From positions 186,001-250,000 of the forward strand of contig NZ_JABBFQ010000002.1 in NCBI RefSeq assembly GCF_018494055.1: a DNA stretch of 64,000 bases. Direction: 5' to 3'. Below the pieces are notes generated by a model. That model saw nothing but the letters and a program-made list of their open reading frames with translations, searched no databases and had not been told where the DNA came from. This DNA comes from Rosenbergiella epipactidis (GTDB taxonomy: Bacteria > Pseudomonadota > Gammaproteobacteria > Enterobacterales > Enterobacteriaceae). The number at the start of each line of letters is the position of its first letter. The stretch's first letter is position 1. A program made the translations under genes and the position numbers. Positions 18,630 through 29,441 of this stretch are shown one piece after another.

Positions 18630-19940
18630 TCACGACGGCGTGGTGGGATTATCGTTCGATTGGCTAGGTTCTTCGTCGCCGGTATTCACCATCGTATTGA
18701 TGATATCCGCCTCATCGATCACTGGATTTAACGCCGCAGTTAATGGCGAGCTCACCAAGCCATCGGTCAGCGGTACGTGTGCAACCGCTTCTTCTTGCAA
18801 GCGCTTAGGTACAGGCAGGGTTTTCCAACTCAGTGCGAAAATCGACCCACCGCACACCACAAAAAACAGGTAGAGCATGTTCCCGCCAAAAGATTCCATC
18901 AATACGCCGGTAAAGAGAGGACCGATACTGGCCCCAATTCCGTAGGACATCAGCAGACAAGCCGTTAACGACACACGGCGCTCTGGGGTGATTCGGTCAT
19001 TGGCGATGGCTACCGCCAAAGGGTAGAGCGCGAACTGCACCATACTGGCTAAAAAAGCGATCGTCATCAGTACCGCAAAAGAGGTGTGTACCAGAAAAAC
19101 CAGCGGTAACGATGCTAAGACATAGAGCGATGAGGTCGCTAATAACAGCCGTTGTCGTTCATAACGGTCAGACAGCCAACTCAGTGGAAACTGGGTCACC
19201 AGTCCGGCAAAAATCGTTAAGGCCATAAACAACCCGACCTGTGACGTATCGAACGATAAGGTGCTGGCATAGACCGGCGCCATGCCATAGAAAGCACCGA
19301 TAATCATCCCCGTTACCAAGGTAATGACCAGTATTCGCGGAATATTTTTAAAAAAGTAGCCAAGCTCTAAGGGCGCAGGTGACATCGGTTGAACTTTGGT
19401 ACGAGTTGTCAACGCTATCGGTACCAAGCAGAGCGAGAAGCAAAGCCCAACGATTAATAAAGGAATGAGTTGATTGCTAAAGTGCAGCGTTAATATCACC
19501 TGCCCTGCCGACAGCCCTAAATAGGTGGCGACCATATACAGACCGAAAATGACGCCACGTTGCTGAGGTTCAGCTTGGTCATTTAACCAGCTCTCCAACA
19601 CCATATATTGGCACATCATCGCTAAACCGATGATGAAGCGTAAGGCAATCCATACAGGTACCCAGTCGGTCATCCCATGGCCGATAACCGAAGCGGTAAT
19701 GATGCCAGCACAGGCGACATAAGCGCGGATATGGCCGACACGGGCGATAAGGTTATGACCAACTTTGCCACCAATCACTAGCCCGATATAGTTGGCCGCT
19801 GTAATGGCACCAATCATCGCACCTGAAACGTGTTGCAAACTCAAGCGTAACGAGACCCAAGTGGTCAATAAGCCGGAACCCAGCAGTAAAAGAAGCGTAG
19901 CAAAATAAAGAGGCAGAAAGGTATTAACAATTTTGTGCAT
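18630..19940 (-). CDS. YcaD-like MFS transporter
   Basis: This 436-residue inner-membrane carrier has about 12 helices and the YcaD pattern (N-terminal LPLYFATLLLLLGSGLLTTWVSLRL, then SDRYERQRLL in the central loop). A polar C-terminal tail of about 50 residues is longer than in E. coli YcaD (382 residues). The substrate is unknown. It sits alone between the GABA and betaine loci with gaps of about 90-115 bases on each side. Confidence 0.75.
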   Translation of the reverse strand: MHKIVNTFLPLYFATLLLLLGSGLLTTWVSLRLSLQHVSGAMIGAITAANYIGLVIGGKVGHNLIARVGHIRAYVACAGIITASVIGHGMTDWVPVWIALRFIIGLAMMCQYMVLESWLNDQAEPQQRGVIFGLYMVATYLGLSAGQVILTLHFSNQLIPLLIVGLCFSLCLVPIALTTRTKVQPMSPAPLELGYFFKNIPRILVITLVTGMIIGAFYGMAPVYASTLSFDTSQVGLFMALTIFAGLVTQFPLSWLSDRYERQRLLLATSSLYVLASLPLVFLVHTSFAVLMTIAFLASMVQFALYPLAVAIANDRITPERRVSLTACLLMSYGIGASIGPLFTGVLMESFGGNMLYLFFVVCGGSIFALSWKTLPVPKRLQEEAVAHVPLTDGLVSSPLTAALNPVIDEADIINTMVNTGDEEPSQSNDNPTTPS

Positions 19941-19982
19941 AGCAGTATTCCAAAGAGTAATTACGATGGTGCCGACACGGTT

Positions 19983-20028
19983 AAAGACAATGAAGGGCTG
20001 GAGAGGATCCAGCCCTGATTGTGTCTTT
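19983..20028 (-). terminator. Long stem-loop at the 3' end of betT
   Basis: A long, slightly imperfect inverted repeat (AAAGACA.AAT.AGGGCTGG / CCAGCCCT..ATTGTCTTT) begins at the betT stop. The core stem is 8 bp of GC-rich sequence, and the minus-strand trailing sequence is moderately T-rich. Confidence 0.6.
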
Positions 20029-22057
20029 ATAGATTAGGGAAATTAATATGATTCCCCGGTGCTTCGCGATGAAGATGGATAAAGTTAAGGTGTCGCTCAT
20101 ACTGGTCCAGCATGTCGATAATCACCTGCTCCTTACTGTAGCCAATTAAATCATTACCTTGGCTACCTTCGACCAAGAAGGTTTCAAGACGATAGTAGGT
20201 CGATTTACCGCTTCGCGCACGGTAAGTAAAGCCCGGAATCGCATATTTCTGTGGCCAAATTTCATACAAGAAGTTCTGTTCATCACCGAGATTCACCATC
20301 AGAGAAAGGTGACCCAAGCCGCCCTCTTCTTCTGGTGGCAGGCGCTGCAGTTCGACATTCGCTCCTCTCACCTCAAGCTCTTTGGCAACATCTTGCATCG
20401 CCGGATAACATATCGTGTCCATCATCTGTTCTGTATAACGACTGCCTGGATAGGTCATTAATCGTGTCAGACGCTTCTTCCATGAAAGACGATCATTCGC
20501 ATTTGCCAGATACGGCGCGGTATCTCTGTTTGCGCTAGCACGGCGGAAGTCTTCAACGCGTAACGATTTGAATAACCCGGCCATCACAAAGAAGATCACG
20601 AAACTAAAGGGCAGTCCCATTATCACCGTCGTATTTTGCAGTGCAGAAATACCGTTGGCCATCAACATCCCTAAGGTTAACACTCCGATCGTTACTGACC
20701 AGAAAATACGAACCCAGTTAGGGGAGTCAGAGTTGATATCCTTCAAGCGGGTAGTGAAGTTACCCAATACTAACGACCCAGAATCGGCAGACGTTACATA
20801 AAACAGTAAACCGGTAATCGTCGCGACTGACGCACTGAAAGTAAATCCTGGATAGTGCGCTAGCAGGCTATAAAAACCGCGTTCTGGGTGCGCAAGCACC
20901 TCTTGAGCAAAGGCATGATCGCCATGGATAATTTCATAAAGCGAAGCATTACCAAATACCGATAACCACAATAATGTGAAGGTAAAGGGAATAATTAACG
21001 TACCCAATACGAATTCACGGATTGTCCGCCCGCGGCTAATGCGCGCCAAGAACAGTCCAACGAACGGTGACCAAGCGACCCACCATGCCCAGAAAAAGAG
21101 TGTCCAGTTATTCATCCATTGTGTTGGACGGTCAAAAGCGAAGGTATCCAGTGCCATGCCCATAAAGCGGTTAACATAGTCACCAATATTGAGCACGATA
21201 GCGTTAAGCAGGAAGCTGGTATCGCCGACACATAAGACGAAAATAATCAGTCCCAGCGCGAGCAAGACATTAAGCTCAGAGAGTAATCGAATCCCTTTAT
21301 CCACCCCAGAGGTGACAGAGATGGTGGCAATCACTACAGATAGCACGATCAGGGCCGCTTTGGCCGCTAAGCTATCAGGCACGTGGAAGAGAACGTTTAA
21401 ACCGTAGTTTAACTGCACAACCCCTATGCCGAGGGTAGTGGCAATACCAAAAATTGTTCCGATGACCGCAGCAATATCGACGGTGTGGCCAATTGCCCCA
21501 TTCACGCGCTTACCGAAAATCGGGTAGAGCGCCGAACGAATGGTGAGCGGTAAATTATAGCGGTAACTAAAGTATCCGAGCGCGATCCCCATTAAGGCAT
21601 ACATCGACCAGCCGGTAATCCCGTAGTGGAATAACGTCCAGACCATCGATTGGCGTGCGGCTTCAATGGTTTCGCCAGCACCTTGAGGTGGCTGCATATA
21701 CTGTGTCACAGGCTCAGCCACAGAGAAGAACATTAAGTCGATACCGATCCCTGCTGCGAAGAGCATGGCAGCCCAACTCGAGAGACTAAATTCGGGTTTC
21801 GATTGTTCTGGCCCCAGTTTGATAGACCCGTAACGCGAGGCAGCAATATACACGACAAAAACCATGTAGATCACAGCCGCCAGCATGTAGTACCAGCCAA
21901 ACGTTGCCGATACCCAGTTTACGGTTTTCAAAATCCAAGCCGCGGAGAGGTCACTATAGAGAATAGTGGTCAGCGCAAATAATAAAATCAGTCCGGCTGA
22001 TGTATAAAAAACAACCGGATTAATTTTATTATTTCCGGTAGCAGGTGGTGTTGTCAT
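20027..22057 (-). CDS. betT: High-affinity choline transporter BetT (BCCT family)
   Basis: This 676-residue protein has 12 predicted helices and a long cytoplasmic C-terminal tail (from about 510). The BCCT tryptophan-rich segment WTLFFWAWWVAWSPFVG is present in helix 8. The tail length matches the E. coli proton-coupled choline carrier (677), where the tail affects osmotic activation. It supplies choline to BetA/BetB for glycine betaine. It is divergent from betIBA with 200 bases between, as in E. coli. Confidence 0.95.
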   Translation of the reverse strand: MTTPPATGNNKINPVVFYTSAGLILLFALTTILYSDLSAAWILKTVNWVSATFGWYYMLAAVIYMVFVVYIAASRYGSIKLGPEQSKPEFSLSSWAAMLFAAGIGIDLMFFSVAEPVTQYMQPPQGAGETIEAARQSMVWTLFHYGITGWSMYALMGIALGYFSYRYNLPLTIRSALYPIFGKRVNGAIGHTVDIAAVIGTIFGIATTLGIGVVQLNYGLNVLFHVPDSLAAKAALIVLSVVIATISVTSGVDKGIRLLSELNVLLALGLIIFVLCVGDTSFLLNAIVLNIGDYVNRFMGMALDTFAFDRPTQWMNNWTLFFWAWWVAWSPFVGLFLARISRGRTIREFVLGTLIIPFTFTLLWLSVFGNASLYEIIHGDHAFAQEVLAHPERGFYSLLAHYPGFTFSASVATITGLLFYVTSADSGSLVLGNFTTRLKDINSDSPNWVRIFWSVTIGVLTLGMLMANGISALQNTTVIMGLPFSFVIFFVMAGLFKSLRVEDFRRASANRDTAPYLANANDRLSWKKRLTRLMTYPGSRYTEQMMDTICYPAMQDVAKELEVRGANVELQRLPPEEEGGLGHLSLMVNLGDEQNFLYEIWPQKYAIPGFTYRARSGKSTYYRLETFLVEGSQGNDLIGYSKEQVIIDMLDQYERHLNFIHLHREAPGNHINFPNL

Positions 22058-22196
22058 TCTTTACCTCAATCCTCTTTCCAAGGGTAAGTAAAATCATTAG
22101 GCCGATGCTTAACCGAGTAAGTATTACATCGATTAGCATTTTTGAAAGGCCCACTCCTTTTTTATCTCCCCCAGCATAACAATTTATTTTTTTATA

Positions 22197-22212
22197 TTGA
22201 ACAATCAATCAA
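22197..22212. promoter_or_regulatory. Candidate BetI operator in the betT-betI gap
   Basis: The dyad TTGA-N8-TCAA (TTGAACAATCAATCAA) lies in an AT-rich stretch 46 bases before betI. Known BetI sites lie in this gap and include a similar TTGA/TCAA dyad; that likeness is from memory. Choline would relieve repression. Confidence 0.45.
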
Positions 22213-22257
22213 AAAAAGTTTTAATAAAGGGGATTTGATAATTCAGGAGTAACGGTG

Positions 22258-22851
22258 ATGCCTAAAGTAGGTATGCAACCCATTCGGCAGCGACAATTGA
22301 TTGATGCCACCCTTGCAACCATTAATGAAGTGGGGCTGCATTACGCCACCATTTCACAGATTGCAAAACGGGCGGGCGTCTCAACCGGCATCATCAGTCA
22401 CTACTTCGGTGATAAAAATGGGCTACTTGAAGCCACGATGCGCGATATTACGTCTAAACTACAACTAGCCATTTTGGGAAGGTTGAAAACGTTAGCGGGC
22501 GCCTCGGCGGAAGAGCGGCTGAGCGCTATCGTCGATGCGAACTTCGATGAAACACAGGTTCATCCTGCCGTTGCGAAAGCTTGGTTAGATTTTTGGGCCA
22601 GCAGCCTACACCAACCTGGGTTACACCGATTACAAAAAATTAGCAGCCGCCGGTTATTTTCTACGCTTACGGCTGAGTTTCATAAAGAATTAGATAAAGC
22701 GCCCGCGCGCGTCGCGGGTTATGGGCTCGCCGCACTCATTGACGGACTCTGGTTACGTGCGGCACTCAGCGGAGATCCCTTTGATCCGCAAATGATTAAA
22801 ACTATTACTCGACAATTTATTCGCCAACAATTGGCGAGTACTCACTCTTAA
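22258..22851 (+). CDS. betI: Choline-responsive repressor BetI
   Basis: This 197-residue TetR-family protein has its helix-turn-helix near residues 25-60 ([20 protein letters not shown]) and a BetI-type ligand domain ([21 protein letters not shown]). It represses betT and betIBA and releases on choline. ATG 22258 gives the family start MPK.GMQPIR; a GTG one codon earlier shares the CAGGAG site. It is the first gene of betI-betB-betA. Confidence 0.95.
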   Translation: MPKVGMQPIRQRQLIDATLATINEVGLHYATISQIAKRAGVSTGIISHYFGDKNGLLEATMRDITSKLQLAILGRLKTLAGASAEERLSAIVDANFDETQVHPAVAKAWLDFWASSLHQPGLHRLQKISSRRLFSTLTAEFHKELDKAPARVAGYGLAALIDGLWLRAALSGDPFDPQMIKTITRQFIRQQLASTHS

Positions 22852-22866
22852 AGACGGAGAACAACG

Positions 22867-24339
22867 ATGTCCCAATTCGCTGAACAGTTACTGTATATCG
22901 ATGGTGCCTACGTCCCTGCACAGAGCGGTTCCACGTTTGAGACGGTTAACCCTGCAAACGGCCAGGTGTTAGCTAATGTCCACGCTGCGGGCAAAGCCGA
23001 TGTTGATAACGCGGTAGCCGCTGCACGTAAAGGCCAAAAAATTTGGGCTGCCATGACGGCAATGGAACGCTCTCGTATTTTACGTAAGGCGGTTGATATT
23101 TTACGTGAACGTAACGACGAACTGGCCGCGCTGGAAACCCTTGATACAGGTAAACCTTTTAGTGAGACGTCCGCGGTAGATATCGTCACCGGTGCGGATG
23201 TGTTGGAATACTATGCGGGATTAATTCCGGCTATTGAAGGTCAACAAATTCCACTGCGTGATACCTCTTTCGTCTACACGCGCCGCGAACCGCTAGGCGT
23301 CGTCGCGGGGATTGGTGCGTGGAACTACCCTATTCAAATCGCATTATGGAAATCTGCGCCAGCGCTAGCAGCAGGTAATGCGATGATTTTCAAACCCAGT
23401 GAAGTGACGCCACTTACCGCGCTAAAACTGGCAGAAATCTACACCGAAGCCGGTGTGCCGAACGGTGTATTTAATGTCTTACCCGGTCTTGGCGCTGAAA
23501 CCGGACAAGCCCTGACTGAACACCCAGGTATCGATAAAGTGTCCTTCACCGGTGGTGTGGTCAGCGGACGTAAAGTGATGGCGAATGCAGCAGGCTCTAC
23601 GCTGAAAGATGTCACTATGGAACTGGGGGGTAAATCACCGCTGATTATCTGTGACGATGCCGACCTCGACCTCGCTGCCGATATTGCCATGATGGCTAAC
23701 TTCTATAGCTCAGGCCAAGTGTGTACCAACGGTACACGTGTATTTATTCCGGCGCAGCATAAAGCTGAGTTTGAACAAAAAATCTTAGCCCGTGTGAAAA
23801 ATATCCGCGCCGGCGATCTTAACGATGCTAACACTAACTTCGGTCCTCTCGTGAGCTTTGCTCACCGCGATAACGTTATGCGTTTTATTGAATCAGGTAT
23901 CAAAGGCGGAGCAACGCTTCTAGCCGGTGGTAAGCGTATGACAGGCGAAGCTTTCGATAACGGCGCTTGGGTCGAGCCGACAGTCTTTACCGATTGCCGT
24001 GATGATATGGAGATCGTGCAAGAAGAGATTTTCGGACCGGTAATGTCTATCCTGAGCTACAACGACGAAGCAGAAGTGGTTCGTCGCGCAAATGATACCA
24101 ATTTCGGCCTTGCAGCAGGGGTTGTCACCCAAGAATTGAATCGTGCACACCGCATTATTCACCAACTGGAAGCCGGGATTTGCTGGATTAATACTTGGGG
24201 CGAGTCAGCAGCAGAAATGCCTGTCGGCGGCTATAAGCACTCTGGCGTGGGCCGTGAGAACGGGTTAGTGACCTTAGAGCACTACACCCAAATCAAATCG
24301 GTACAAGTTGAACTGGAACGCTTCCAGTCAGTATTTTAA
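22867..24339 (+). CDS. betB: Betaine aldehyde dehydrogenase BetB
   Basis: This 490-residue NAD(P)+ aldehyde dehydrogenase oxidises betaine aldehyde to glycine betaine. The general base is in [11 protein letters not shown] and the nucleophile cysteine in [13 protein letters not shown]. The Rossmann signature [11 protein letters not shown] is present. The length equals the E. coli enzyme. It lies 15 bases after betI with an AGACGGAG-type site and 23 bases before betA. Confidence 0.96.
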   Translation: MSQFAEQLLYIDGAYVPAQSGSTFETVNPANGQVLANVHAAGKADVDNAVAAARKGQKIWAAMTAMERSRILRKAVDILRERNDELAALETLDTGKPFSETSAVDIVTGADVLEYYAGLIPAIEGQQIPLRDTSFVYTRREPLGVVAGIGAWNYPIQIALWKSAPALAAGNAMIFKPSEVTPLTALKLAEIYTEAGVPNGVFNVLPGLGAETGQALTEHPGIDKVSFTGGVVSGRKVMANAAGSTLKDVTMELGGKSPLIICDDADLDLAADIAMMANFYSSGQVCTNGTRVFIPAQHKAEFEQKILARVKNIRAGDLNDANTNFGPLVSFAHRDNVMRFIESGIKGGATLLAGGKRMTGEAFDNGAWVEPTVFTDCRDDMEIVQEEIFGPVMSILSYNDEAEVVRRANDTNFGLAAGVVTQELNRAHRIIHQLEAGICWINTWGESAAEMPVGGYKHSGVGRENGLVTLEHYTQIKSVQVELERFQSVF

Positions 24340-24362
24340 TCCACCGAATTGAGGAATAAATA

Positions 24363-26048
24363 ATGGAATACGATTATATCATTATTGGTGCCGGTTCTGC
24401 CGGTAACGTACTGGCGACGCGCCTTACTGAAGATAAAGACACCACAGTTCTCCTGCTTGAAGCAGGAGGTCCCGATTACCGTTTGGATTTCCGTACCCAA
24501 ATGCCTGCGGCATTAGCCTTCCCTCTGCAAGGCCGCCGCTATAACTGGGCCTATGAAACCGAGCCAGAGCCTTATATGAATAACCGCCGCATGGAATGTG
24601 GTCGCGGTAAAGGCTTAGGGGGATCATCCCTTATCAATGGTATGTGTTATATCCGTGGTAATGCGATGGACCTCGATGGCTGGGCGAAACGCCCGGGCCT
24701 AGAGAACTGGAGCTATTTAGACTGCCTGCCTTACTACCGTAAAGCGGAAACTCGCGATATTGGCCCTAACGATTATCACGGTGGCGAAGGCCCGGTGAGC
24801 GTTGCCACCCCAAAAACCGGTAACAATCCGCTGTTCGCAGCCATGATTGAGGCAGGTGTTCAAGCAGGCTACCCGCGTACCGATGACCTTAACGGTTATC
24901 AGCAAGAAGGCTTCGGCCCAATGGACCGTACCGTCACGCCTAATGGACGTCGGGCGGCCACAGGTAGAGGCTATCTTGACCAAGCGAAGAGCCGCAGTAA
25001 CCTGACGATTGTTACCCATGCAACGACCGATAAAATTGTCTTTAACGGCAAACGTGCGAGCGGTGTCGATTACCTCACTGGCGGCAGTAAAACGCCACAG
25101 CACGCCGATGCGCGTCGTGAAGTTCTACTCTGTGCTGGCGCAATTGCTTCACCTCAGATCCTACAACGCTCTGGCGTAGGCTCTGCTGAATTATTGAATA
25201 AGTTCAATATTCCAGTAGTACACGATCTGCCAGGCGTTGGCGAGAACCTGATGGACCACTTAGAGCTGTATTTACAGTATGAGTGTAAAGAGCCAGTGTC
25301 CCTGTACCCTGCACTGCAAATGCACAACCAGCCTAAGATCGGTGCCCAATGGCTATTCCAAGGCAAAGGGATTGGCGCGAGTAACCAGTTCGAAGCAGGT
25401 GGGTTTATCCGTAGCCGCGAAGAGTTCGAGTGGCCAAATATTCAGTACCACTTCTTACCGGTTGCGATTAACTACAACGGGACGAATGCTGTCGATGAGC
25501 ATGGCTTCCAATGCCACGTAGGATCGATGCGCTCGCCAAGTCGTGGTCATGTTCGTATCAAGTCTACCGACCCTTACGAGCACCCAGCAATCCTGTTCAA
25601 CTACATGTCTCACGATCAAGATTGGCAGGAATTCCGTGACTGTATTCGACTCACGCGTGAAATTATCAATCAACCTGCATTAGATAAATACCGTGGCCGC
25701 GAAATCAGCCCGGGTCTGGACTGCCAAACCGATGAGCAGCTGGATGAGTTCGTTCGTAACCATGGCGAGACCGCTTATCACCCATGCGGCACCTGTAAAA
25801 TGGGTACCGACCCAATGGCTGTGGTCGATAACGAAGGTCGTGTACACGGTATGCAAGCACTGCGCGTAGTCGATGCCTCGATCATGCCAGAGATCATCAC
25901 CGGTAACTTGAACGCCACTACCATCATGATTGGTGAAAAAATCGCGGATATGATCCGTGGTAAAGCTGCCCTCCCACGCAGTACCGCCAGTTACTATGTG
26001 GCAGGTGATGCACCTGCTCGCAAAGAGCCAATGAGAAAACCAGCCTAA
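24363..26048 (+). CDS. betA: Choline dehydrogenase BetA
   Basis: This 561-residue FAD-dependent GMC oxidoreductase has the dinucleotide motif [15 protein letters not shown] at the N-terminus, GMC signature 1 ([15 protein letters not shown]), signature 2 ([15 protein letters not shown]) and the active-site [10 protein letters not shown] near residue 475. It oxidises choline to betaine aldehyde and can go on to betaine, feeding the respiratory chain. It is the last gene of the bet operon and is closed by a strong terminator. Confidence 0.96.
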   Translation: MEYDYIIIGAGSAGNVLATRLTEDKDTTVLLLEAGGPDYRLDFRTQMPAALAFPLQGRRYNWAYETEPEPYMNNRRMECGRGKGLGGSSLINGMCYIRGNAMDLDGWAKRPGLENWSYLDCLPYYRKAETRDIGPNDYHGGEGPVSVATPKTGNNPLFAAMIEAGVQAGYPRTDDLNGYQQEGFGPMDRTVTPNGRRAATGRGYLDQAKSRSNLTIVTHATTDKIVFNGKRASGVDYLTGGSKTPQHADARREVLLCAGAIASPQILQRSGVGSAELLNKFNIPVVHDLPGVGENLMDHLELYLQYECKEPVSLYPALQMHNQPKIGAQWLFQGKGIGASNQFEAGGFIRSREEFEWPNIQYHFLPVAINYNGTNAVDEHGFQCHVGSMRSPSRGHVRIKSTDPYEHPAILFNYMSHDQDWQEFRDCIRLTREIINQPALDKYRGREISPGLDCQTDEQLDEFVRNHGETAYHPCGTCKMGTDPMAVVDNEGRVHGMQALRVVDASIMPEIITGNLNATTIMIGEKIADMIRGKAALPRSTASYYVAGDAPARKEPMRKPA

Positions 26049-26066
26049 CACGCTGACTCAATTCAA

Positions 26067-26097
26067 GGGCGATACATAATGTATCGCCCTTTTTTTT
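26067..26097 (+). terminator. Rho-independent terminator of betIBA
   Basis: A 9-bp perfect stem (GGGCGATAC / GTATCGCCC) with a 5-base loop is followed by eight T. It lies about 20 bases past betA. Confidence 0.92.
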
Positions 26098-26282
26098 ACC
26101 TGAAATATCGCTTCCCCTTCCCCAGCAAAGCCATCAGATAAATTCATAATTTGAAATAATTCCTTATTAAAATCTAAAAATACCCTTAAGAATTGCTTAC
26201 AACTCTTTACCTTTTGCTAAAAAATATGAATAATGCGAACGCTCCTGATAACCATTCTCATTGGTATTTACAAGGTAACCTC

Positions 26283-28607
26283 GTGAAAAAAAATAAAAAT
26301 ATCGCGCCTTCATTCATGGAATTAACAAAATTAGGTGTCTTTGCAGGATTATGTGTCGGATTGACTACGCCGGCCATCGCTGACACAGCAAGTAACACCT
26401 CTACACACACCAACAAATCGAGTGAAAGCCAAAAGAGTGATGACACCCTCATCATTAAAGCAACGCTTCCTTCGCTATATGTCCCGAAAACGTTATCGGA
26501 CCCTAAGTTTACGCGTCCTCTCGCGGACACCACACGTACCGTAACAGTGGTACCTGAAAAAGTTATTCAAGAACAACACGCAACCACCCTTACCGATGCC
26601 ATGAAAAACGTCGCCGGTGCGGGGGCATTTTTTGCCGGGGAGAATGGTAGTTCGACGACTGGCGATGCGATTTATATGCGTGGCGTCGATACCTCAAATA
26701 GCATCTATGTAGATGGTATTCGCGATATTGCTGCGGTAAGCCGTGACACATTTAATATCAGTAACGTCGAAGTCCTTAAAGGGCCTTCCGGTTCAGACTA
26801 TGGGCGCAGCGCCCCGTCAGGCTCGATCAATATGATCACTAAAAAGCCCGAGTTATCGACCAACGTCGATGGTTCGTTAAGTTACGGTAGCGCCTCGACT
26901 CGCCGTGCAACCGTCGATTACAATCAGATGATCAACGATAATGCCGCTTTTCGAATCAATATGATGGGTGATAATGGTCACGATAAAACCCGTGATAAAG
27001 TCAGCCATGAAAAATATGGTTTTGCACCGTCTATCGCTTTTGGTTTAGAGACTGACACGCGCCTATTCCTCGATTATGTCCATGTTCACCAGAACAATAC
27101 CCCTGATGGCGGTATTCCAACCATAGGGCTACCGGGCTACAGCGCGCCAAAGGGCTACTCAGCGCTGAACAGTGCCGGGAAAGTCAATCGCCATAACTTC
27201 TACGGCACCGACTCGGATTACGATAAGTCCAGCACAGACAGCGCAACAATGCGCTTCGAGCATAACTTCTCCGATGTAACGACCCTAAGAAATACCACTC
27301 GCTGGTCGCAAACTAGCCAAAAATATCTGATGACTGCTGTCATGGGCGGCGCGTCGAACATCCAAACCCATAATTCCCGTAATGTCGATGACTGGACCTG
27401 GAGTCGTTTAGCAAATACCCGTGACTCAGTGAATAAAATCCTGACCAACCAAACAAACTTAACCACTAAGTTCAGTACAGGAAGCGTTAAGCATGACGTA
27501 AGTACTGGGGTTGAATTCACTCATGAGAGCCAAACCATCCGCGGGCTCAATGCAATCTCACCACCTGCCGTCAATATCTATCATCCAGATAGTTCGATCT
27601 CGGTGGGTGGCCTGTCTCGCAATGGTGCAGATGCCCATGGTACCACTGATACTTTTGGCCTCTACGCATTCGATACGCTACAACTGACCGAGAAGTTCGA
27701 AATCAACGGCGGTGCCCGTTTAGATAGCTACCAAACCGATTATAAATCGGCAACCGCTTGTGGTGGCTCGGGCCGTGGTGCCGTTGCCTGTAGCGCTGGG
27801 GTGGCGAAAGGTACGCCGGTCAGAACCGTCGACACCAGCAAGAGTGGAAATCTGTTTAACTGGAAAGCGGGAGCCTTATACCACCTGACCGAGCAAGGCA
27901 ACGTCTATGCTAACTACGGTGTTTCACAGCAACCGCCGGGCGGAAATAATTTCCAATTAACCGCGAGCTCCACCACGTCTAAAAATGCTAACAGCACAGA
28001 CTTCCAGCCGCAAAAAGCAGCGACAGCCGAAGTCGGCACTAAGTGGAACTTAATGGATAGCCGCTTACTCCTGACCGCTGCCCTCTTCCGCACGGATATC
28101 AAGAATGAAGTTGAGCAAGATGCCAGCACTAAAGACTATTCACAAGTCGGTCGTAAACGCGTTGAAGGCTACGAGCTGACGATCAGTGGCGATATCACGG
28201 ATAACTGGCATGCATTAGCGGGCTATACCTTACAGAATGCGAAAGTATCTGAAGGGAAAGCGGTGAATAACGATGGTTCTAAATACCTCAGTTATACACC
28301 TCGCCATGCATTCACTGCTTGGACAACCTACCAAATCACGCCTGATTGGGTAGCCGGAGCGGGTGCCCGTTATGTCGGCAGTATGCATCGCGGCACTGAC
28401 GGCGCGGTAGGTACGCCAAATATCATCGATAACTACTGGGTTGCCGATGCGATGACAGGCTACCAAGTGAATCGTAACCTTGACCTTCAGTTAAATGTGT
28501 ATAATTTGTTTGATAAGCACTATGTGCAATCTATCAACAAAAGTGGCTATCGTTACCACCCTGGCGCAGAGCGCAGCTGGATGCTAACGGCGAACGTACA
28601 CTTTTAA
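26283..28607 (+). CDS. fiu: Catecholate siderophore receptor Fiu
   Basis: This TonB-dependent outer-membrane receptor has a signal peptide, a plug domain (TLTDAMKNVAGAGAFFAGENG, IYMRGVDTSNSIYVDGIRD) and a 22-stranded barrel ending in the terminal phenylalanine of ANVHF. Long stretches match E. coli Fiu, which takes up ferric dihydroxybenzoylserine and related catecholates. GTG 26283 is preferred because AAGGTAAC lies 5 bases upstream and the N-terminus then lines up with Fiu (about 774 residues against 760). Longer in-frame starts at 26193 and 26226 lack a ribosome site. piuC follows closely, as in E. coli. Confidence 0.93.
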   Translation: MKKNKNIAPSFMELTKLGVFAGLCVGLTTPAIADTASNTSTHTNKSSESQKSDDTLIIKATLPSLYVPKTLSDPKFTRPLADTTRTVTVVPEKVIQEQHATTLTDAMKNVAGAGAFFAGENGSSTTGDAIYMRGVDTSNSIYVDGIRDIAAVSRDTFNISNVEVLKGPSGSDYGRSAPSGSINMITKKPELSTNVDGSLSYGSASTRRATVDYNQMINDNAAFRINMMGDNGHDKTRDKVSHEKYGFAPSIAFGLETDTRLFLDYVHVHQNNTPDGGIPTIGLPGYSAPKGYSALNSAGKVNRHNFYGTDSDYDKSSTDSATMRFEHNFSDVTTLRNTTRWSQTSQKYLMTAVMGGASNIQTHNSRNVDDWTWSRLANTRDSVNKILTNQTNLTTKFSTGSVKHDVSTGVEFTHESQTIRGLNAISPPAVNIYHPDSSISVGGLSRNGADAHGTTDTFGLYAFDTLQLTEKFEINGGARLDSYQTDYKSATACGGSGRGAVACSAGVAKGTPVRTVDTSKSGNLFNWKAGALYHLTEQGNVYANYGVSQQPPGGNNFQLTASSTTSKNANSTDFQPQKAATAEVGTKWNLMDSRLLLTAALFRTDIKNEVEQDASTKDYSQVGRKRVEGYELTISGDITDNWHALAGYTLQNAKVSEGKAVNNDGSKYLSYTPRHAFTAWTTYQITPDWVAGAGARYVGSMHRGTDGAVGTPNIIDNYWVADAMTGYQVNRNLDLQLNVYNLFDKHYVQSINKSGYRYHPGAERSWMLTANVHF

Positions 28608-28618
28608 TCTTCAGCCAA

Positions 28619-28641
28619 TGCTGTGGCACTTTGCCACAGCA
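28619..28641 (+). repeat. Perfect hairpin between fiu and piuC
   Basis: A 10-bp perfect stem (TGCTGTGGCA / TGCCACAGCA) with a 3-base loop lies in the 57-base gap. It has no T-run, so it is more likely a processing or stabilising hairpin that lowers piuC relative to fiu than a terminator. Confidence 0.55.
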
Positions 28642-28664
28642 TGTTGTTATTGAGTTCGCAGACT

Positions 28665-29339
28665 ATGATGCATCATATTAAAGGCGTACTAAATGCCGAG
28701 CAGCTATCCACCCTCACTGAGCACCTTGCGCAAGCGGAATGGGTCGATGGCAGAGTGACAACCGGCCAACAAGGGGCGGCAGTCAAAAGTAATGAGCAAG
28801 TGAATACCCATACCGCGCTGTATACTGAGCTACAACAGTTCGTTCTGCAGGCAATTAATCAACACCCACAATTTTTTAGTACCACACTCCCCGTTAATAT
28901 CTCCTCACCTCTATTTAACCGCTACCAAGGCGGCGGGGCTTACGGCTTTCATGTCGACGGTGCGGTACGACGTGAAGAAAACCTCTGGTTACGTACTGAT
29001 ATCTCTGCCACGCTTTTTCTAAATGAGCCGGAAAGTTATGAAGGGGGCGAGCTCGTCATTCAAGACACCTTTGGACAACATAAGGTTAAACTGCCTGCGG
29101 GCGATATGGTGATCTACCCTTCCAGTAGTTTGCATTGTGTGACACCGGTTGTTGCTGGCCAACGCATCGCATCATTTATGTGGATCCAATCGATGGTGCG
29201 TGACGAGAAAAAACGCGCAATGCTTGGCCAACTCGATAACGATATTCAACAGCTGGCAGCGCTCGAAAGCGTTAACGAAACACGAATGAATTTATTAAAC
29301 CTATACCACAACCTGTTACGCGAATGGAGCGAAATTTAG
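28665..29339 (+). CDS. piuC: PKHD-type Fe(II)/2-oxoglutarate hydroxylase PiuC (YbiX)
   Basis: This 224-residue oxygenase has the iron ligands in [10 protein letters not shown] (HxD) and in SLHCVTPV, with the 2-oxoglutarate arginine in GQRIASFMW. The C-terminus [13 protein letters not shown] is shared with E. coli YbiX. Linkage to fiu-type receptors is common and suggests a role in siderophore or iron use; the substrate is unknown. ATG 28665 is chosen over an upstream in-frame start because it gives the family N-terminus (MMHHI.GVL). Confidence 0.93.
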   Translation: MMHHIKGVLNAEQLSTLTEHLAQAEWVDGRVTTGQQGAAVKSNEQVNTHTALYTELQQFVLQAINQHPQFFSTTLPVNISSPLFNRYQGGGAYGFHVDGAVRREENLWLRTDISATLFLNEPESYEGGELVIQDTFGQHKVKLPAGDMVIYPSSSLHCVTPVVAGQRIASFMWIQSMVRDEKKRAMLGQLDNDIQQLAALESVNETRMNLLNLYHNLLREWSEI

Positions 29340-29441
29340 GCGTTAGACATTAACCCTTCTTATCGCTACTGCCGAGCATTGTCACTCCCATCACGACCTG
29401 TTATGTTGTCATCATACAGTTAAGTTACGGATAAAGAGTTT

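Noticed and set aside
26135-26160. Possible Fur box upstream of fiu
   Set aside because: Expected from the biology, but the best 19-base match by eye keeps fewer than half of the consensus positions.
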